Below are positions 1-7,838 of a stretch of 32,870 bases of DNA, one piece after another (position 1 is the stretch's first letter; every line of letters begins with the position of its first letter). This DNA comes from Actinobacteria bacterium HGW-Actinobacteria-6 (GTDB lineage Bacteria > Actinomycetota > Coriobacteriia > Anaerosomatales > Anaerosomataceae), in assembly GCA_002841295.1 (NCBI GenBank), contig PHEU01000025.1, positions 1-32,870 of the forward strand. The letters are read 5' to 3'. The translations under genes and the position numbers were made by a program. The notes under the pieces are model-generated. The model saw nothing but the letters and a program-made list of their open reading frames with translations. It made no database searches and was not told the origin of the DNA.

Positions 1-2578
1 GGGCCTGCGCGCTCTCGTCGGCCGGACCGGCGCTGATCGCGCTCGCCCAGGCGGCCGAATACGCGCCGGAGTCTTCGTCGACCGTGACGTCGGCGCCTGA
101 CGTGAAGCTCGGCGCGTCGTTGACGGCGTCAACGGTGATGGTGACTGTGGCAGGTGCCGAGTAGAGCGTGGAGAACGAGCCGGTACCGGAAACTCGATAC
201 GTGAAGGTATCGGTGCCGTTGAAGTCAGCGTCAGGCGTGTACGTCGCGGTACCGGACGACGAGATCGTCACGGCGCCGTTCGATGGCGGGCTCACCAGCT
301 CTGCGGCGAGTGGGTCGCCGTTGGGGTCCGAAGCACCAGCGAGCACGTCGATGATCGCCTTGTCGTCCTCGGGACACGATCCCACATTGTCGATAGCTGT
401 CGGCGGTCCGTCGACGGTCAGAACGAAGGCCTGGCCGACCGATTCGATGTCGTTTTCGGCCGTGAGCGTGACGGAATACGTCCCCGCAGACCCTACCGAA
501 GCCGTACCCGTGATCTCCGCGGATCCGTCGCCGCGATCGGTGAAGGTCACTCCGGATGGCAGCGCACCGGCGATGCTCACGCTCGGCACAGGATAGCCGC
601 TCACCGCAATCTCAAAGCCCTCGCTCACGCCCTCGACAAACCCGACCGAGTTGCCCGAGCTGAACCCGAGTGGCTCCGCGACCACGATGGCGAGGACCTG
701 GCTTGCAGGCGCCGTGACACCGTTGTCAGCTCGCAATCGCACCGAGTAGGCACCGCCCGAACCGACGGCCGGCGTCCCTGCAACCCGCGCAGTCCCGTCA
801 CCGTCATCAACAAGCGTGAGCCCGGCAGGCAACGCATCGAGCGCAGTTATCGTTGCTGTCGGGAACGCGCTGCTGGATATGTCGAATGTCTCGACTGTAC
901 CAACCGTGAACGTAGTAGAGGCGGCCGAGAGGAACTCCGGCGCTTCAAGCACGGTGATGGTCATCGGAGCCGAAGCGTCCGGCACCACGCCGTTGGTGGC
1001 GACAATGCTGACTGCGTAGCGACCGCCCGTGCCAGCGGCCGGCTTGCCGACGATGGCACCTGCGCTGCTCGTGGCACCCGTCGATCCCTGGAAGGCGAAT
1101 GACAGCCCGCTTGGCAGGGCGCCCTGCAGCGATAGAGTCGGAGCCGGATAGCCCTCCGCGGAGATGCCCTCGCTGCTCGTCGTCCCGACCGTGAACGTGG
1201 CTTCACTGGCCGCCATGATCGCCGGCGGGCTTGCTATCCCTACGCCGACCGTCGCGACAACGCCATCGTAGGTGGCGGAGATCACGGAGAGACCCGCTAC
1301 CTGCCCGGCGAAGAAAACACTGCCCGCTCGGCCCGACGCCAGTGAAACAGCAGTCGGAGACGCAGAACCGACCGGCGTCGCCGCAAACGTGACCAGCGTC
1401 CCATCATTGGGTGGCATGTGACCAGCGCTCAGCACCTGCGCAGACACCGACGTCGCGTCACCCGTTGTGAGAAGCGTCGCACCTGCGGTTACCGTTAGCC
1501 GCAGCCATGGATCGGCGTCGATGCCACCCGCAACCGCGACAGGTGCCGAAGTCGTGGGACTGCTGTTCGTCCCCCACCAGTTGTACTCGGCGTTGGGTGT
1601 GCGAAGGAATCCGAACGCGCCCGGAGCCTCGTCGGCCGTATTGTGCGAGATTCGGCAGTTCCAAATTGTGATGTCTCCACCGATGAAGAGGGCGCCGCCA
1701 CGGTCGAGTCCGGCAGTGCCATAGCTGGTGGCCACGTTGTTCGTGAACGTCGATGTCGCGACAGAGCTGCCGCGCCCATCGGCGACACGCGCGTAGACCG
1801 CGCCGCCCTGACCGGCCGAAGCGGACCGGCCGTCGGAGATGTTTGAATCGAAGGTGCAGCCGCCAACAGTCAGGCTGCCAAAACCGGAGTCGGCCACAAA
1901 CAGCGCTCCGCCTACCCCCTCCGCGTGATTGCCCAAGAAGGTGCAGTCGCGCAGCGTTACGTTTACGTTCCGCCCGATGCTAAGAGCCCCACCTGAACAT
2001 GCGGTCGTCGTGGCGGCCACCGAGTGGTTGCCGATGAGGGAACAACCGATGAGCGCGATTGTGGTGGGCGGCGCCGTGTCGGTGGTGCCGCCGGCGCGAA
2101 GCGCTCCGCCACCCACATCACCCTGGACCCAGCCCCGCGAAAGAGACGCATTGAACAACTGGAACGACACTCCGCCGAGCAGTGCAGGATCGATATCGAA
2201 GATGCGCGTGGCCGAAGGAACCTTCGGGGTGATCGTCGAGCCAGCGCCAAAGATACGAACGCTGGCCGCTACGTCGAGCGAACCGTTCTCAAGCACGTAC
2301 GTCCCGGTCGTGAGGATGATGTCAGTAGAAGACACTTCGCCGGCAGACGCGAGCACCGCTTCGCGAAGACTGACCAGATTGTCCGCTCCAGGAGCGAGCC
2401 TGAGCGCGGGCAGGTTGCTGGTGTCGCCGTCCACCACGTCGACTAGCGTTTTCACGATGATCTGATCGGCAAAAGCCGTACCCGGCAGTGCCAGCGCAAG
2501 CACGAGTGCGAACACGCACAGAGGTGCGGGGCCGCGTAGGCCGCTTGTCTTCCTCTGAATGATGTCACGTACTCGCAC
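1..2578 (-). CDS. Large secreted beta-helix / Ig-like repeat surface protein (C-terminus beyond window)
   Basis: The frame is open from a GTG at 2578 to the left edge: 859 codons are visible and no stop is reached. GGAAGGA lies 6 bases before the GTG and fixes the start. Residues 1-37 are a Sec signal peptide (basic start, then FALVLALALPGTAFA). The mature protein begins with a CSLREA-like segment (LVSLREAVLAS). A right-handed parallel beta-helix follows, with repeated turns such as CTFLGNH and CTFDSN, to about residue 330. Next come a filamin/Big-like domain, three putative-Ig (He_PIG) repeats with YPxPxxxxxGALPSG cores, and a tandem-95/cadherin-like repeat (DPNGDPLAAELVS, YTPDADFNGTDTFTYRV). 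Such proteins are usually surface adhesins or carbohydrate-binding proteins. Any anchor would lie outside the window. The gene starts 30 bases after the last collar gene on the same strand, so it is probably co-transcribed. The domain assignment is firm; the ligand is unknown. Confidence 0.88.
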   Translation of the reverse strand, partial: MRVRDIIQRKTSGLRGPAPLCVFALVLALALPGTAFADQIIVKTLVDVVDGDTSNLPALRLAPGADNLVSLREAVLASAGEVSSTDIILTTGTYVLENGSLDVAASVRIFGAGSTITPKVPSATRIFDIDPALLGGVSFQLFNASLSRGWVQGDVGGGALRAGGTTDTAPPTTIALIGCSLIGNHSVAATTTACSGGALSIGRNVNVTLRDCTFLGNHAEGVGGALFVADSGFGSLTVGGCTFDSNISDGRSASAGQGGAVYARVADGRGSSVATSTFTNNVATSYGTAGLDRGGALFIGGDITIWNCRISHNTADEAPGAFGFLRTPNAEYNWWGTNSSPTTSAPVAVAGGIDADPWLRLTVTAGATLLTTGDATSVSAQVLSAGHMPPNDGTLVTFAATPVGSASPTAVSLASGRAGSVFFAGQVAGLSVISATYDGVVATVGVGIASPPAIMAASEATFTVGTTSSEGISAEGYPAPTLSLQGALPSGLSFAFQGSTGATSSAGAIVGKPAAGTGGRYAVSIVATNGVVPDASAPMTITVLEAPEFLSAASTTFTVGTVETFDISSSAFPTATITALDALPAGLTLVDDGDGTARVAGTPAVGSGGAYSVRLRADNGVTAPASQVLAIVVAEPLGFSSGNSVGFVEGVSEGFEIAVSGYPVPSVSIAGALPSGVTFTDRGDGSAEITGTASVGSAGTYSVTLTAENDIESVGQAFVLTVDGPPTAIDNVGSCPEDDKAIIDVLAGASDPNGDPLAAELVSPPSNGAVTISSSGTATYTPDADFNGTDTFTYRVSGTGSFSTLYSAPATVTITVDAVNDAPSFTSGADVTVDEDSGAYSAAWASAISAGPADESAQA

Positions 2579-2608
2579 GTTTGGTCCTTCCCATCTGTGT
2601 CCGGGCGA

Positions 2609-3130
2609 CTACGACCGCGGAGGGTAGACTCCTTGCATCGCAATGCAGAAGTTCACGGTCAGATATGGCTGCATGTTGTTATGGGCCTGCGCCCCATTGG
2701 ACGAAAACGCATCCGCTATGACCCCGGGGGCAGCGGCAGCACCGCCGTACAGAGGCTGATCGGGCGTCGCCGTCGCAGCCGTCCATGCGGTGTTGACCGG
2801 TGACGCGCTGTCCGATTCCCCGCCCGATGCCAACGTGTGCGAGTGCGCCGGGACTTCTAACTCCGTGATCGTCACCGTCTCCGACCCACCGCGCTCACCA
2901 AGATCACGCAGTGAGAGCCCCGGACCCTGGCCGGGCTGCATGGGGGCGCGTCCCTGCAGGTTCGGCAGTGCGAAGTTTGACTTGCCGTCGCCGCCGTAGG
3001 TGGTCCCCACAAGCGAGAACAGCGCGATGTTCTGTGATATCGGCAAGATCTGGCCGTTGCACGCCGCCCAACCCCTCGGTGCGAAGTTGAACGGGAATAT
3101 GCGTATCTCGGCCACGAACGGATCCGCCAT
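2609..3130 (-). CDS. Phage tail collar domain protein (Mdp-like), paralogue 3
   Basis: 173 aa. The start is the ATG at 3130, because AAGGAGG lies about 9 bases upstream; the longer frame has no such site. Residues 5-60 carry the tail-collar signature: EIRIFPFNFAPRGWAACNGQ, then the GTTYGGDG loop and FALPNLQGR. A middle segment rich in Gly/Ala/Ser (about 95-145) differs among the three paralogues. The C-terminus ends NNMQPYLTVNFCIAMQGVYP, as in microcystin-dependent protein (Mdp) homologues. In phages the domain sits in short tail fibres; many bacteria carry free-standing copies of unclear role. No signal peptide is seen, so export, if any, would need another route. It is third in a tandem set with 14 bases to its upstream neighbour. 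The family call is secure; the function is not known. Confidence 0.9.
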   Translation of the reverse strand: MADPFVAEIRIFPFNFAPRGWAACNGQILPISQNIALFSLVGTTYGGDGKSNFALPNLQGRAPMQPGQGPGLSLRDLGERGGSETVTITELEVPAHSHTLASGGESDSASPVNTAWTAATATPDQPLYGGAAAAPGVIADAFSSNGAQAHNNMQPYLTVNFCIAMQGVYPPRS

Positions 3131-3144
3131 CGTTTCGCGCCTCC

Positions 3145-3639
3145 TTAGTATTGACTCGGAAAGATGCCCTGCAGGGCTATCGAGAAGTTGAGTGTTAGAA
3201 ACGGCTGCATGTTGAGGTGTGCTTGACTCCCGCCCACGGTCCCCACAAGCCCGCTCGCCATCGCGGAATTGGCCGAGTCGCCGTAGACTGCTGCGCTCGC
3301 GACCGCCCAAACGCTGTCGGTGGGTTCGGCCCGGTCGGCTCCGCTCGTACTCACAGTGGCGTCATGTGCGTGGTCGACCTCGGCAGCCGAGAGCGTGTGC
3401 GCCTGTTCACCGCTGCGTTCACCAAGCGTGTGTCCCGAGCCCATGTGGATTGGAGTACTGCCCTGCAGGTTCGGGAGGGCGAAGTTCACCCTGCCGTCGC
3501 CGCCGTAGGTGGTTCCCAGAAGCGAGTAGAGCGCCTGGTTCTGGTTGATGGGCAGTATCTGTCCGTTGCAAAACGCCCACCCTCTCGGCGCGAAGTTGAA
3601 GGACATAATGCGTATCTCACTGAGGAAGGGCTCGGTCAC
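3145..3639 (-). CDS. Phage tail collar domain protein (Mdp-like), paralogue 2
   Basis: 164 aa, starting at a GTG (3639) with AGGAGG upstream. It has the same architecture as its neighbours. The N-terminus shows SEIRIMSFNFAPRGWAFCNG, LPINQNQALYSLLGTTYGGDG and FALPNLQGSTPIHMG. The middle is short and variable, with a His/Asp/Ala stretch (VDHAHDATVS). The end is AHLNMQPFLTLNFSIALQGIFP. Of the three copies it is closest to paralogue 3 in the first 60 residues (both share NFAPRGWA.CNGQILPI), so these two look like the more recent duplication. The gaps to both neighbours are only 12-14 bases, so co-expression is likely. There is no signal peptide or membrane segment. It may co-assemble with the other two into a hetero-oligomer, which is inference only. 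Confidence 0.9.
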   Translation of the reverse strand: MTEPFLSEIRIMSFNFAPRGWAFCNGQILPINQNQALYSLLGTTYGGDGRVNFALPNLQGSTPIHMGSGHTLGERSGEQAHTLSAAEVDHAHDATVSTSGADRAEPTDSVWAVASAAVYGDSANSAMASGLVGTVGGSQAHLNMQPFLTLNFSIALQGIFPSQY

Positions 3640-3651
3640 CGGATACGCCTC

Positions 3652-4155
3652 CTATGTCTGACTCGGGTAGACGCCGAAAAGCGAGATGATGAAGCTCACG
3701 CACAAGTACGGCTGCACGTTGGAGTGTGACCGCGTCCCGCCGGCGGGCTTCACGGCCTCCGCAGCCATCGCCGGGCCGGTCGTGTCCGAGGAGTATCCTG
3801 CGGCGCCGGCAGAGTTCGCCCACACGTGCCCGACCGGGTCGGCGCTCGTCCCGGAGCGTGAATCCGCGGCCGGTACATGTTGGTGAATCGGCATCTGATT
3901 CGTGGTGAGCATGACCATCTCGGCGCCGCCGGTCTCGGCAAACCCGAAACCGTTGCCCTGGTGAATCGGCAGACGACCCTGGAGGTCGGGCAGTGCGAAC
4001 GTGCTCTGACCGTCACCGCCGTACGTCGTCCCGATCAGGCTGAACAGCGTCTCGTTCTCGCTGATAAGCATTATCTGGCCGCGGCAGAAGATCCAACCCG
4101 AAGGCTCAAAGTTGCCTGCGAACATGCGTATCTCTCCAACGTAGGGCTGCGCCAT
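3652..4155 (-). CDS. Phage tail collar domain protein (Mdp-like), paralogue 1
   Basis: 167 aa, ATG at 4155. The start directly abuts the stop of the DUF6916 gene (TAG then ATG), with GTGAGGG just upstream as ribosome binding site. The collar motif is slightly diverged: GEIRMFAGNFEPSGWIFCRG, MLISENETLFSLIGTTYGGDG, FALPDLQGRLPIHQG. The C-terminal block SHSNVQPYLCVSFIISLFGVYP aligns with the NMQP..NF..A.QG.YP block of the other two copies. The middle (about 85-140) differs strongly, including a His-containing segment (MPIHQHVP). It is the first collar gene after DUF6916, a neighbour often found beside such genes, which argues for one functional module and not a prophage remnant. No phage capsid, tail-tape or terminase gene is nearby. 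Confidence 0.9.
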   Translation of the reverse strand: MAQPYVGEIRMFAGNFEPSGWIFCRGQIMLISENETLFSLIGTTYGGDGQSTFALPDLQGRLPIHQGNGFGFAETGGAEMVMLTTNQMPIHQHVPAADSRSGTSADPVGHVWANSAGAAGYSSDTTGPAMAAEAVKPAGGTRSHSNVQPYLCVSFIISLFGVYPSQT

Positions 4156-4458
4156 CTAGCCCTCACTCTCCTTGGTCACATTGAACACAGCCTGGTAGCG
4201 CGTGACATCACCATCGGATGCGATGGGGACGAGGAAGATCTCGTGCGTGCCGAGAACCTCGTGCGCGAACGTATATGTGGCCTGCGGCAGCGGAGCGCCC
4301 GAACCCACCAGCTCCACCGAGTAGCTGCTGTACCCTCCCGAGCGGGTGCCCTCGATCGCCGCCACCAGCTCAAGCTCAACCGATTCCCCGCCGAACGTAG
4401 CCGAGCATCGGGTGCCAAGCTGCTCGGCGAACTCATCGCATGTGGGATAGACACTCAT
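4156..4458 (-). CDS. DUF6916-family protein
   Basis: 100 aa. The ATG at 4458 overlaps the GNAT stop in an ATGA, so the two are probably translationally coupled; an in-frame ATG five codons upstream lies inside the GNAT gene. The sequence is a single small beta-rich domain: VELELVAAIEG, a Tyr/Ser segment, LPQATYTFAHEVLGTHEIF, then LVPIASD and YQAVFN at the end. This LPQ.TY...H..LG...IFLVP......Y.AVFN pattern is what I recall for the DUF6916 family, which tends to sit beside tail-collar genes. No catalytic motif, signal peptide or membrane segment is visible. A role in assembling or capping the collar proteins is plausible from gene order alone. The family name is from memory and should be confirmed by a profile search. 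Confidence 0.75.
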   Translation of the reverse strand: MSVYPTCDEFAEQLGTRCSATFGGESVELELVAAIEGTRSGGYSSYSVELVGSGAPLPQATYTFAHEVLGTHEIFLVPIASDGDVTRYQAVFNVTKESEG

Positions 4459-4934
4459 GCCATCACCGCACATGGCAGGAACATCCGGCGATAGGCGCCC
4501 ACTTCACCGTCATCGATGAAGCCGAGACGCTCATACAGGCGCTTCGCAGGATTGAAAGACTCGACGTGCAGGACGACTGGCAGGCCGATGGTCTCGGCAC
4601 GCTCTACCACGGAGTTGACGAGTTCAGTGCCGACACCACGTCCGCGATACCCGGGCAGCAGCCCCATGTCCATGAGCCGCAGATCCTCATCGCGATGCTC
4701 AACTAGCAGGCGACCGATGTCCACGCCATCGAGCACGACGATGGAGTGCTCGGCGTGCGGGTAATGCTCGGTGTAATACGCGAGCTGTGCCTCGGATTGC
4801 TGGCGAAGGAACTCGGTCTTCTGTTCGGGAGTCCACGGCACCGGCGCAAGCTCCTCGGCTCGGCCACTGGCATACACCGTATGCATGAACTCGAGGTCGG
4901 CTTCGGTAGTCGGTCGAAGACTCAGTCCGTTCAT
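4455..4934 (-). CDS. GNAT-family N-acetyltransferase
   Basis: 159 aa, ATG at 4934, overlapping the stop of the solute-binding protein gene by 4 bases (ATGA). The GNAT fold is clear. The N-terminal LRPTTEADLEFMHTVY is motif C. The strand MDMGLLPGYRGRGVGTELV holds the acetyl-CoA pyrophosphate loop (Q/R-x-x-G-x-G). The C-terminal VESFNPAKRLYERLGF is motif B. The protein is cytosolic. The substrate cannot be read from the sequence. Its coupled position between the binding protein and the DUF6916/collar genes suggests that it modifies a product of this operon or a shared small ligand; GNAT genes beside collar genes have been noted elsewhere. The fold call is firm and the role is inference. Confidence 0.9.
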   Translation of the reverse strand: MNGLSLRPTTEADLEFMHTVYASGRAEELAPVPWTPEQKTEFLRQQSEAQLAYYTEHYPHAEHSIVVLDGVDIGRLLVEHRDEDLRLMDMGLLPGYRGRGVGTELVNSVVERAETIGLPVVLHVESFNPAKRLYERLGFIDDGEVGAYRRMFLPCAVMA

Positions 4935-6163
4935 AGAGCACTGCCATAGACGTCGAGCCAGCCGGAACGAACCTCCGGCACGATGTCGTCGGCGAAGGCC
5001 GAGGCCTGAGAGGTGTTCATCGCAACGCTCAGCGGCTCGAATGCGACGAATCCACCACTGGCGACCGCTGAGTGGATACCCACAGCGATGTCGGTGCGGC
5101 CGCTGGCTAGATCAAGCGTGATGTCGCCTCGCGCACCGGTGAACTCTGTCATACCCGAGGGAAGCGCCTTGCGGCCCCCTTCAACAGCGGCCGCGACAAG
5201 TGCGCCAACATCTTCACCAAGCATCGCGAATGCGCTCTTCTTGGCGGCAGGCCACGTGAGAGCCGTGAAGGCGGAAAGTCCGGGCGCCGAAACGAGCCTG
5301 TCTGCCGAGAGACCCGGGATAAGCAGTGGGATACGCGCCGCGCTCTTGTCGGCCGCGATCGCGCGCAAGATCTCGTCGGCTTCTGTGCCGCTGCATGCCG
5401 CAAAGATCGAGTCAGCGCCGGATACTACTGCTGCGTGAACGGCGCTCGCAACGTCGCCAGGCTGCACGTGGGTCACTGAGGTACCGATGACCGAGCCACC
5501 CGCCTGAGCGAGCCCGTGCTCAAATGCACCACACGTGTCGAAACCGCTCTCGTAGAGCGAGGAGATGATGTACGCACGCGGACCGACCGCATCTGCGGAC
5601 CACGAGCCGAGCGACCAAGCGCTCTGCCAGTGGCCGAGCGAGTGTGAGAGCACTCGTGGCTCAGTATCGGCGGAAGTCACGATATGTGCGCCTGGATCTA
5701 CGACGACCACGGGAACGCCGGTCTCGGCAGAAAGCGCGCCGAGAAGATCGGTGCGCGTGGGATTTGCATAGACGAGCACGATGTCGACCTTCTCGCGCTC
5801 TATGAGGTCGCGAGCCATGGCGGCAGCGCTGCTGGGCGCTGAGTTGGCGGCGAGCCGCGAGAATACGGGAGCGTCGACCTGCCCACCGACCGCCAGACCG
5901 GCGCGAACACCGGACTCAAGCTGACCCAGAAGATCAGGGTACCTAGCCGACGGAGGCGCGACAACGCCGACCGCAGGCTGGAAGACTCGCGTGAGTGAAG
6001 TGAGCAAGCCGCCCAGGAACGGTACGCCAGCAAGCGCAGCAGCACCTAATACGACACCCCCACCGATTACGACCTGACGGCGCGTTGGACCGCGGTGAGC
6101 ATCTCTGCTGCTGTCGGATCCCCGGGTGACGAACCCGCTGTCTTGAGAAGGCTTCTCAGCCAC
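4931..6163 (-). CDS. Tat-exported periplasmic-binding-protein-like solute-binding protein (orphan)
   Basis: 410 aa, GTG start at 6163 preceded by AAGGGGGAG. A twin-arginine signal lies at residues 27-50 (TRRQVVIGGG, then an Ala/Gly/Leu-rich core), so export is in the folded state. The mature part is a type I periplasmic-binding fold of the leucine/urea receptor kind: VGVVAPPSARYPDLLGQLESG at the start, DIVLVYANPTRTDLLGAL, a hinge near AYIISSLYESGFDTCGAFEHG, and SIFAACSGTEADEILRA. No permease or ATPase gene is adjacent. The gene heads a run of overlapping genes leading into the collar proteins, so it may serve as a sensor or surface ligand binder and not as part of a transporter. The ligand is unknown. 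Family confidence is good and the role is uncertain. Confidence 0.82.
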   Translation of the reverse strand: MAEKPSQDSGFVTRGSDSSRDAHRGPTRRQVVIGGGVVLGAAALAGVPFLGGLLTSLTRVFQPAVGVVAPPSARYPDLLGQLESGVRAGLAVGGQVDAPVFSRLAANSAPSSAAAMARDLIEREKVDIVLVYANPTRTDLLGALSAETGVPVVVVDPGAHIVTSADTEPRVLSHSLGHWQSAWSLGSWSADAVGPRAYIISSLYESGFDTCGAFEHGLAQAGGSVIGTSVTHVQPGDVASAVHAAVVSGADSIFAACSGTEADEILRAIAADKSAARIPLLIPGLSADRLVSAPGLSAFTALTWPAAKKSAFAMLGEDVGALVAAAVEGGRKALPSGMTEFTGARGDITLDLASGRTDIAVGIHSAVASGGFVAFEPLSVAMNTSQASAFADDIVPEVRSGWLDVYGSAL

Positions 6164-6340
6164 CGCTCCCCCTTGCCTAGTACGGCGAGGGAGCTGGTGT
6201 TCGTATGAACCCCTCTTTGCCCTTCGCTTGTAATCGACCTTAACACAAGTACAGATTCACGAGCATCCCAAATACTTGGAGCGGGACGGCCTGCAGGAGC
6301 ATACTCACAGAGTGCGCGTCTGGCAGCGGGAGGGGATCAC
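6164..6340. other. Divergent intergenic region
   Basis: These 177 bases separate the collar operon (minus) from the small membrane protein gene (plus) and must hold both promoters. I see no consensus -35/-10 pair with correct spacing on either strand. The only structure is GC-rich short repeats near 6170-6195 and a weak CTTGT/ACAAG inverted repeat around 6228-6250. No open frame with a ribosome binding site lies inside. Confidence 0.5.
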
Positions 6341-6718
6341 GTGGCGACCATGGCGTTCGGGGTTTTCTTGTTTCTGCACGGCTTGATCCACGTGGGCTGG
6401 GTCGCCCCCAAACCGGCTGATCCGAGCTACCCGTTCGTGACGTCGAGCTCGCAGCTGATGCCGCTGATACCCGAGAAGGTCCTCGGTCCGCTGGCCGTCG
6501 TGCTTGTGACGCTCATCGTCGTGTCGTTCACGCTCTCGGCCCTCGGTATGTTCGGCGTCCCGGTGCTCTCGCAAATCTGGCGGCTCCCCGCGACCATCGG
6601 CGCCGTACTCTCGCTCGTGATGTGCCTCGTCTTCTGGCACCCGTGGCTGGCCGTGGGGCCGGTACTCGATGCTGCAATTCTCGCCGCAGTCGTGACCGGC
6701 TGGCCGAAGATCGGGTAG
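6341..6718 (+). CDS. Small integral membrane protein, four TM segments
   Basis: 125 aa. The GTG at 6341 is preceded by GGAGGGGATCAC and is preferred; an ATG three codons on is possible. Four hydrophobic segments are visible: about 4-20 (FGVFLFLHGLIHVGWV), 45-70 (LGPLAVVLVTLIVVSFTLSALGMF), 78-100 (LPATIGAVLSLVMCLVFW) and 103-120 (WLAVGPVLDAAILAAVV). The HGLIHVGW motif in the first helix recalls small uncharacterised four-helix membrane proteins of Actinobacteria, but I cannot name the family. It is in the same direction as the phosphatase gene, 58 bases downstream, and may share its transcript. The role is unknown. Confidence 0.75.
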   Translation: MATMAFGVFLFLHGLIHVGWVAPKPADPSYPFVTSSSQLMPLIPEKVLGPLAVVLVTLIVVSFTLSALGMFGVPVLSQIWRLPATIGAVLSLVMCLVFWHPWLAVGPVLDAAILAAVVTGWPKIG

Positions 6719-6776
6719 GACTACCACCGAGAATCACGTGTGACCCCACTGCTCCATCTGCTGAAGGGAGAGTTGT

Positions 6777-7778
6777 ATGCGCCGCTGGAGACTCCCGCTC
6801 CTACTGACGAGCCTGCTCGCCGGCTCACTGTTGGTTCCTGGCTGCTCTGCGCGCCCACCGCAAGCTGCAACACCTGCGGTCACGACCGCTGCTCCCGTCG
6901 CGACGACCACGCCCGAAGCACCTGCCGAACTCGTCTTCGCTGTGATTGGTGACTACGGCATGGACGACGCAAACGAGGGCGCCGTTGCCGACCTCGTGGA
7001 TTCGTGGGATCCAGCCTTTGTGATTACTACCGGCGACGACTACTACAAACCCGCAGGTGGGACGGGTACAGGAAGATATGACGAGTCAACCGGTGCGTAT
7101 TACGGCAGGTGGCTGAAGGACATATCAACCACCGGAACCCGATTTCCCACTGGCTCGGCACCGATCAACGCGTTCTTTCCTGCGATGGGAAACCACGACT
7201 ACTCAGATGCAACGCCCTCGCCCGAGACGTACCTGACGTACTTCGATCTGCCTGGCAAGGACTTCACCAGCACGTCCGGCAACGAGCGCTACTACGACTT
7301 CATACAAGGACCTATCCACTTCTTCGTGCTGAACTCCAACACCAAAGAGCCGGACGGAACTGGGAGCACCTCAGCGCAGGCGCAATGGCTGAAGGCGCAG
7401 CTCGCAGCGTCCACTTCAACCTGGAACATCGTCTACGATCATCACCCGCCGTACTCCTCAGATGCCAAACACGGCTCTACCGACTACATGCAGTGGCCGT
7501 TCGCAGAATGGGGAACCGACGCGTTCATCTCAGGTCACGCGCACACATATGAGCGCATCATGCGCGACGGCATCCCCTACATGGTCAACGGGCTTGGGGG
7601 TGCAGCTCGCTACGACTTCAAGACTCCGGTGCCGGGCAGCGCCGTTCGCTACAACGCCGACTGGGGCGCTCAGAAGGTGACGGTCAGCGACACGGCGATG
7701 ACATTCGAGTTCTACGATGTGACAGGCACGCTGGTTGACAGCTACCTGATCCCGGCAACGGGTTCGGATGGTGAGTAG
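6777..7778 (+). CDS. Lipoprotein metallophosphoesterase, purple/tartrate-resistant acid phosphatase-like
   Basis: 333 aa, ATG with GGGAGAG upstream. Residues 1-23 are a lipoprotein signal (RRWR start, lipobox LVPGC with Cys23), followed by a low-complexity Ala/Thr/Pro linker to about 50. The catalytic domain carries the full set of dimetal ligands of the TRAP-type calcineurin-like family: GDYG (Asp59), GDDYY (Asp87 and Tyr90), GNHD (Asn139, His140), DHHPPY (His222/223) and SGHAHTYER (His254, His256). The Tyr ligand argues for a purple-acid-type phosphatase over a plain phosphodiesterase. The protein would be tethered outside the membrane and release phosphate from organic phosphomonoesters. 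An 11-bp hairpin just after the stop probably ends the transcript. Substrate specificity is not determinable. Confidence 0.9.
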   Translation: MRRWRLPLLLTSLLAGSLLVPGCSARPPQAATPAVTTAAPVATTTPEAPAELVFAVIGDYGMDDANEGAVADLVDSWDPAFVITTGDDYYKPAGGTGTGRYDESTGAYYGRWLKDISTTGTRFPTGSAPINAFFPAMGNHDYSDATPSPETYLTYFDLPGKDFTSTSGNERYYDFIQGPIHFFVLNSNTKEPDGTGSTSAQAQWLKAQLAASTSTWNIVYDHHPPYSSDAKHGSTDYMQWPFAEWGTDAFISGHAHTYERIMRDGIPYMVNGLGGAARYDFKTPVPGSAVRYNADWGAQKVTVSDTAMTFEFYDVTGTLVDSYLIPATGSDGE

Positions 7779-7782
7779 GCGC

Positions 7783-7818
7783 AGCTCCGCTACGCAGACA
7801 ACGTGCAGTAGCGGAGCT
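7783..7818 (+). terminator. Hairpin between convergent genes (terminator-like)
   Basis: A perfect 11-bp inverted repeat (AGCTCCGCTAC at 7783-7793, GTAGCGGAGCT at 7808-7818) encloses a 14-base loop. It starts 5 bases after the phosphatase stop and ends 20 bases before the parvulin stop. There is no U-tract on either strand, so it may act bidirectionally or protect mRNA 3' ends and need not be a classical intrinsic terminator. Confidence 0.55.
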
Positions 7819-7838
7819 ACGCGAAACGATTTCCGAGC

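Noticed and set aside
168-2519. Several open frames of 60-180 codons on both strands in the first 2.5 kb
   Set aside because: All are shadows of the single large minus-strand frame, which has a signal peptide, a ribosome binding site and recognisable repeat domains and runs off the window edge.
2609-4155. Prophage remnant suggested by three tail-collar genes
   Set aside because: No capsid, portal, terminase, integrase, lysis or att-like sequence is present, and the genes are coupled to non-phage genes. Mdp-like collar proteins are common outside phages.
6164-6300. Possible c-di-GMP or other riboswitch in the leader of the binding-protein gene
   Set aside because: A GGGCAAAG-like string on the minus strand recalls the GEMM motif, but the paired stems and the second conserved loop are not found.
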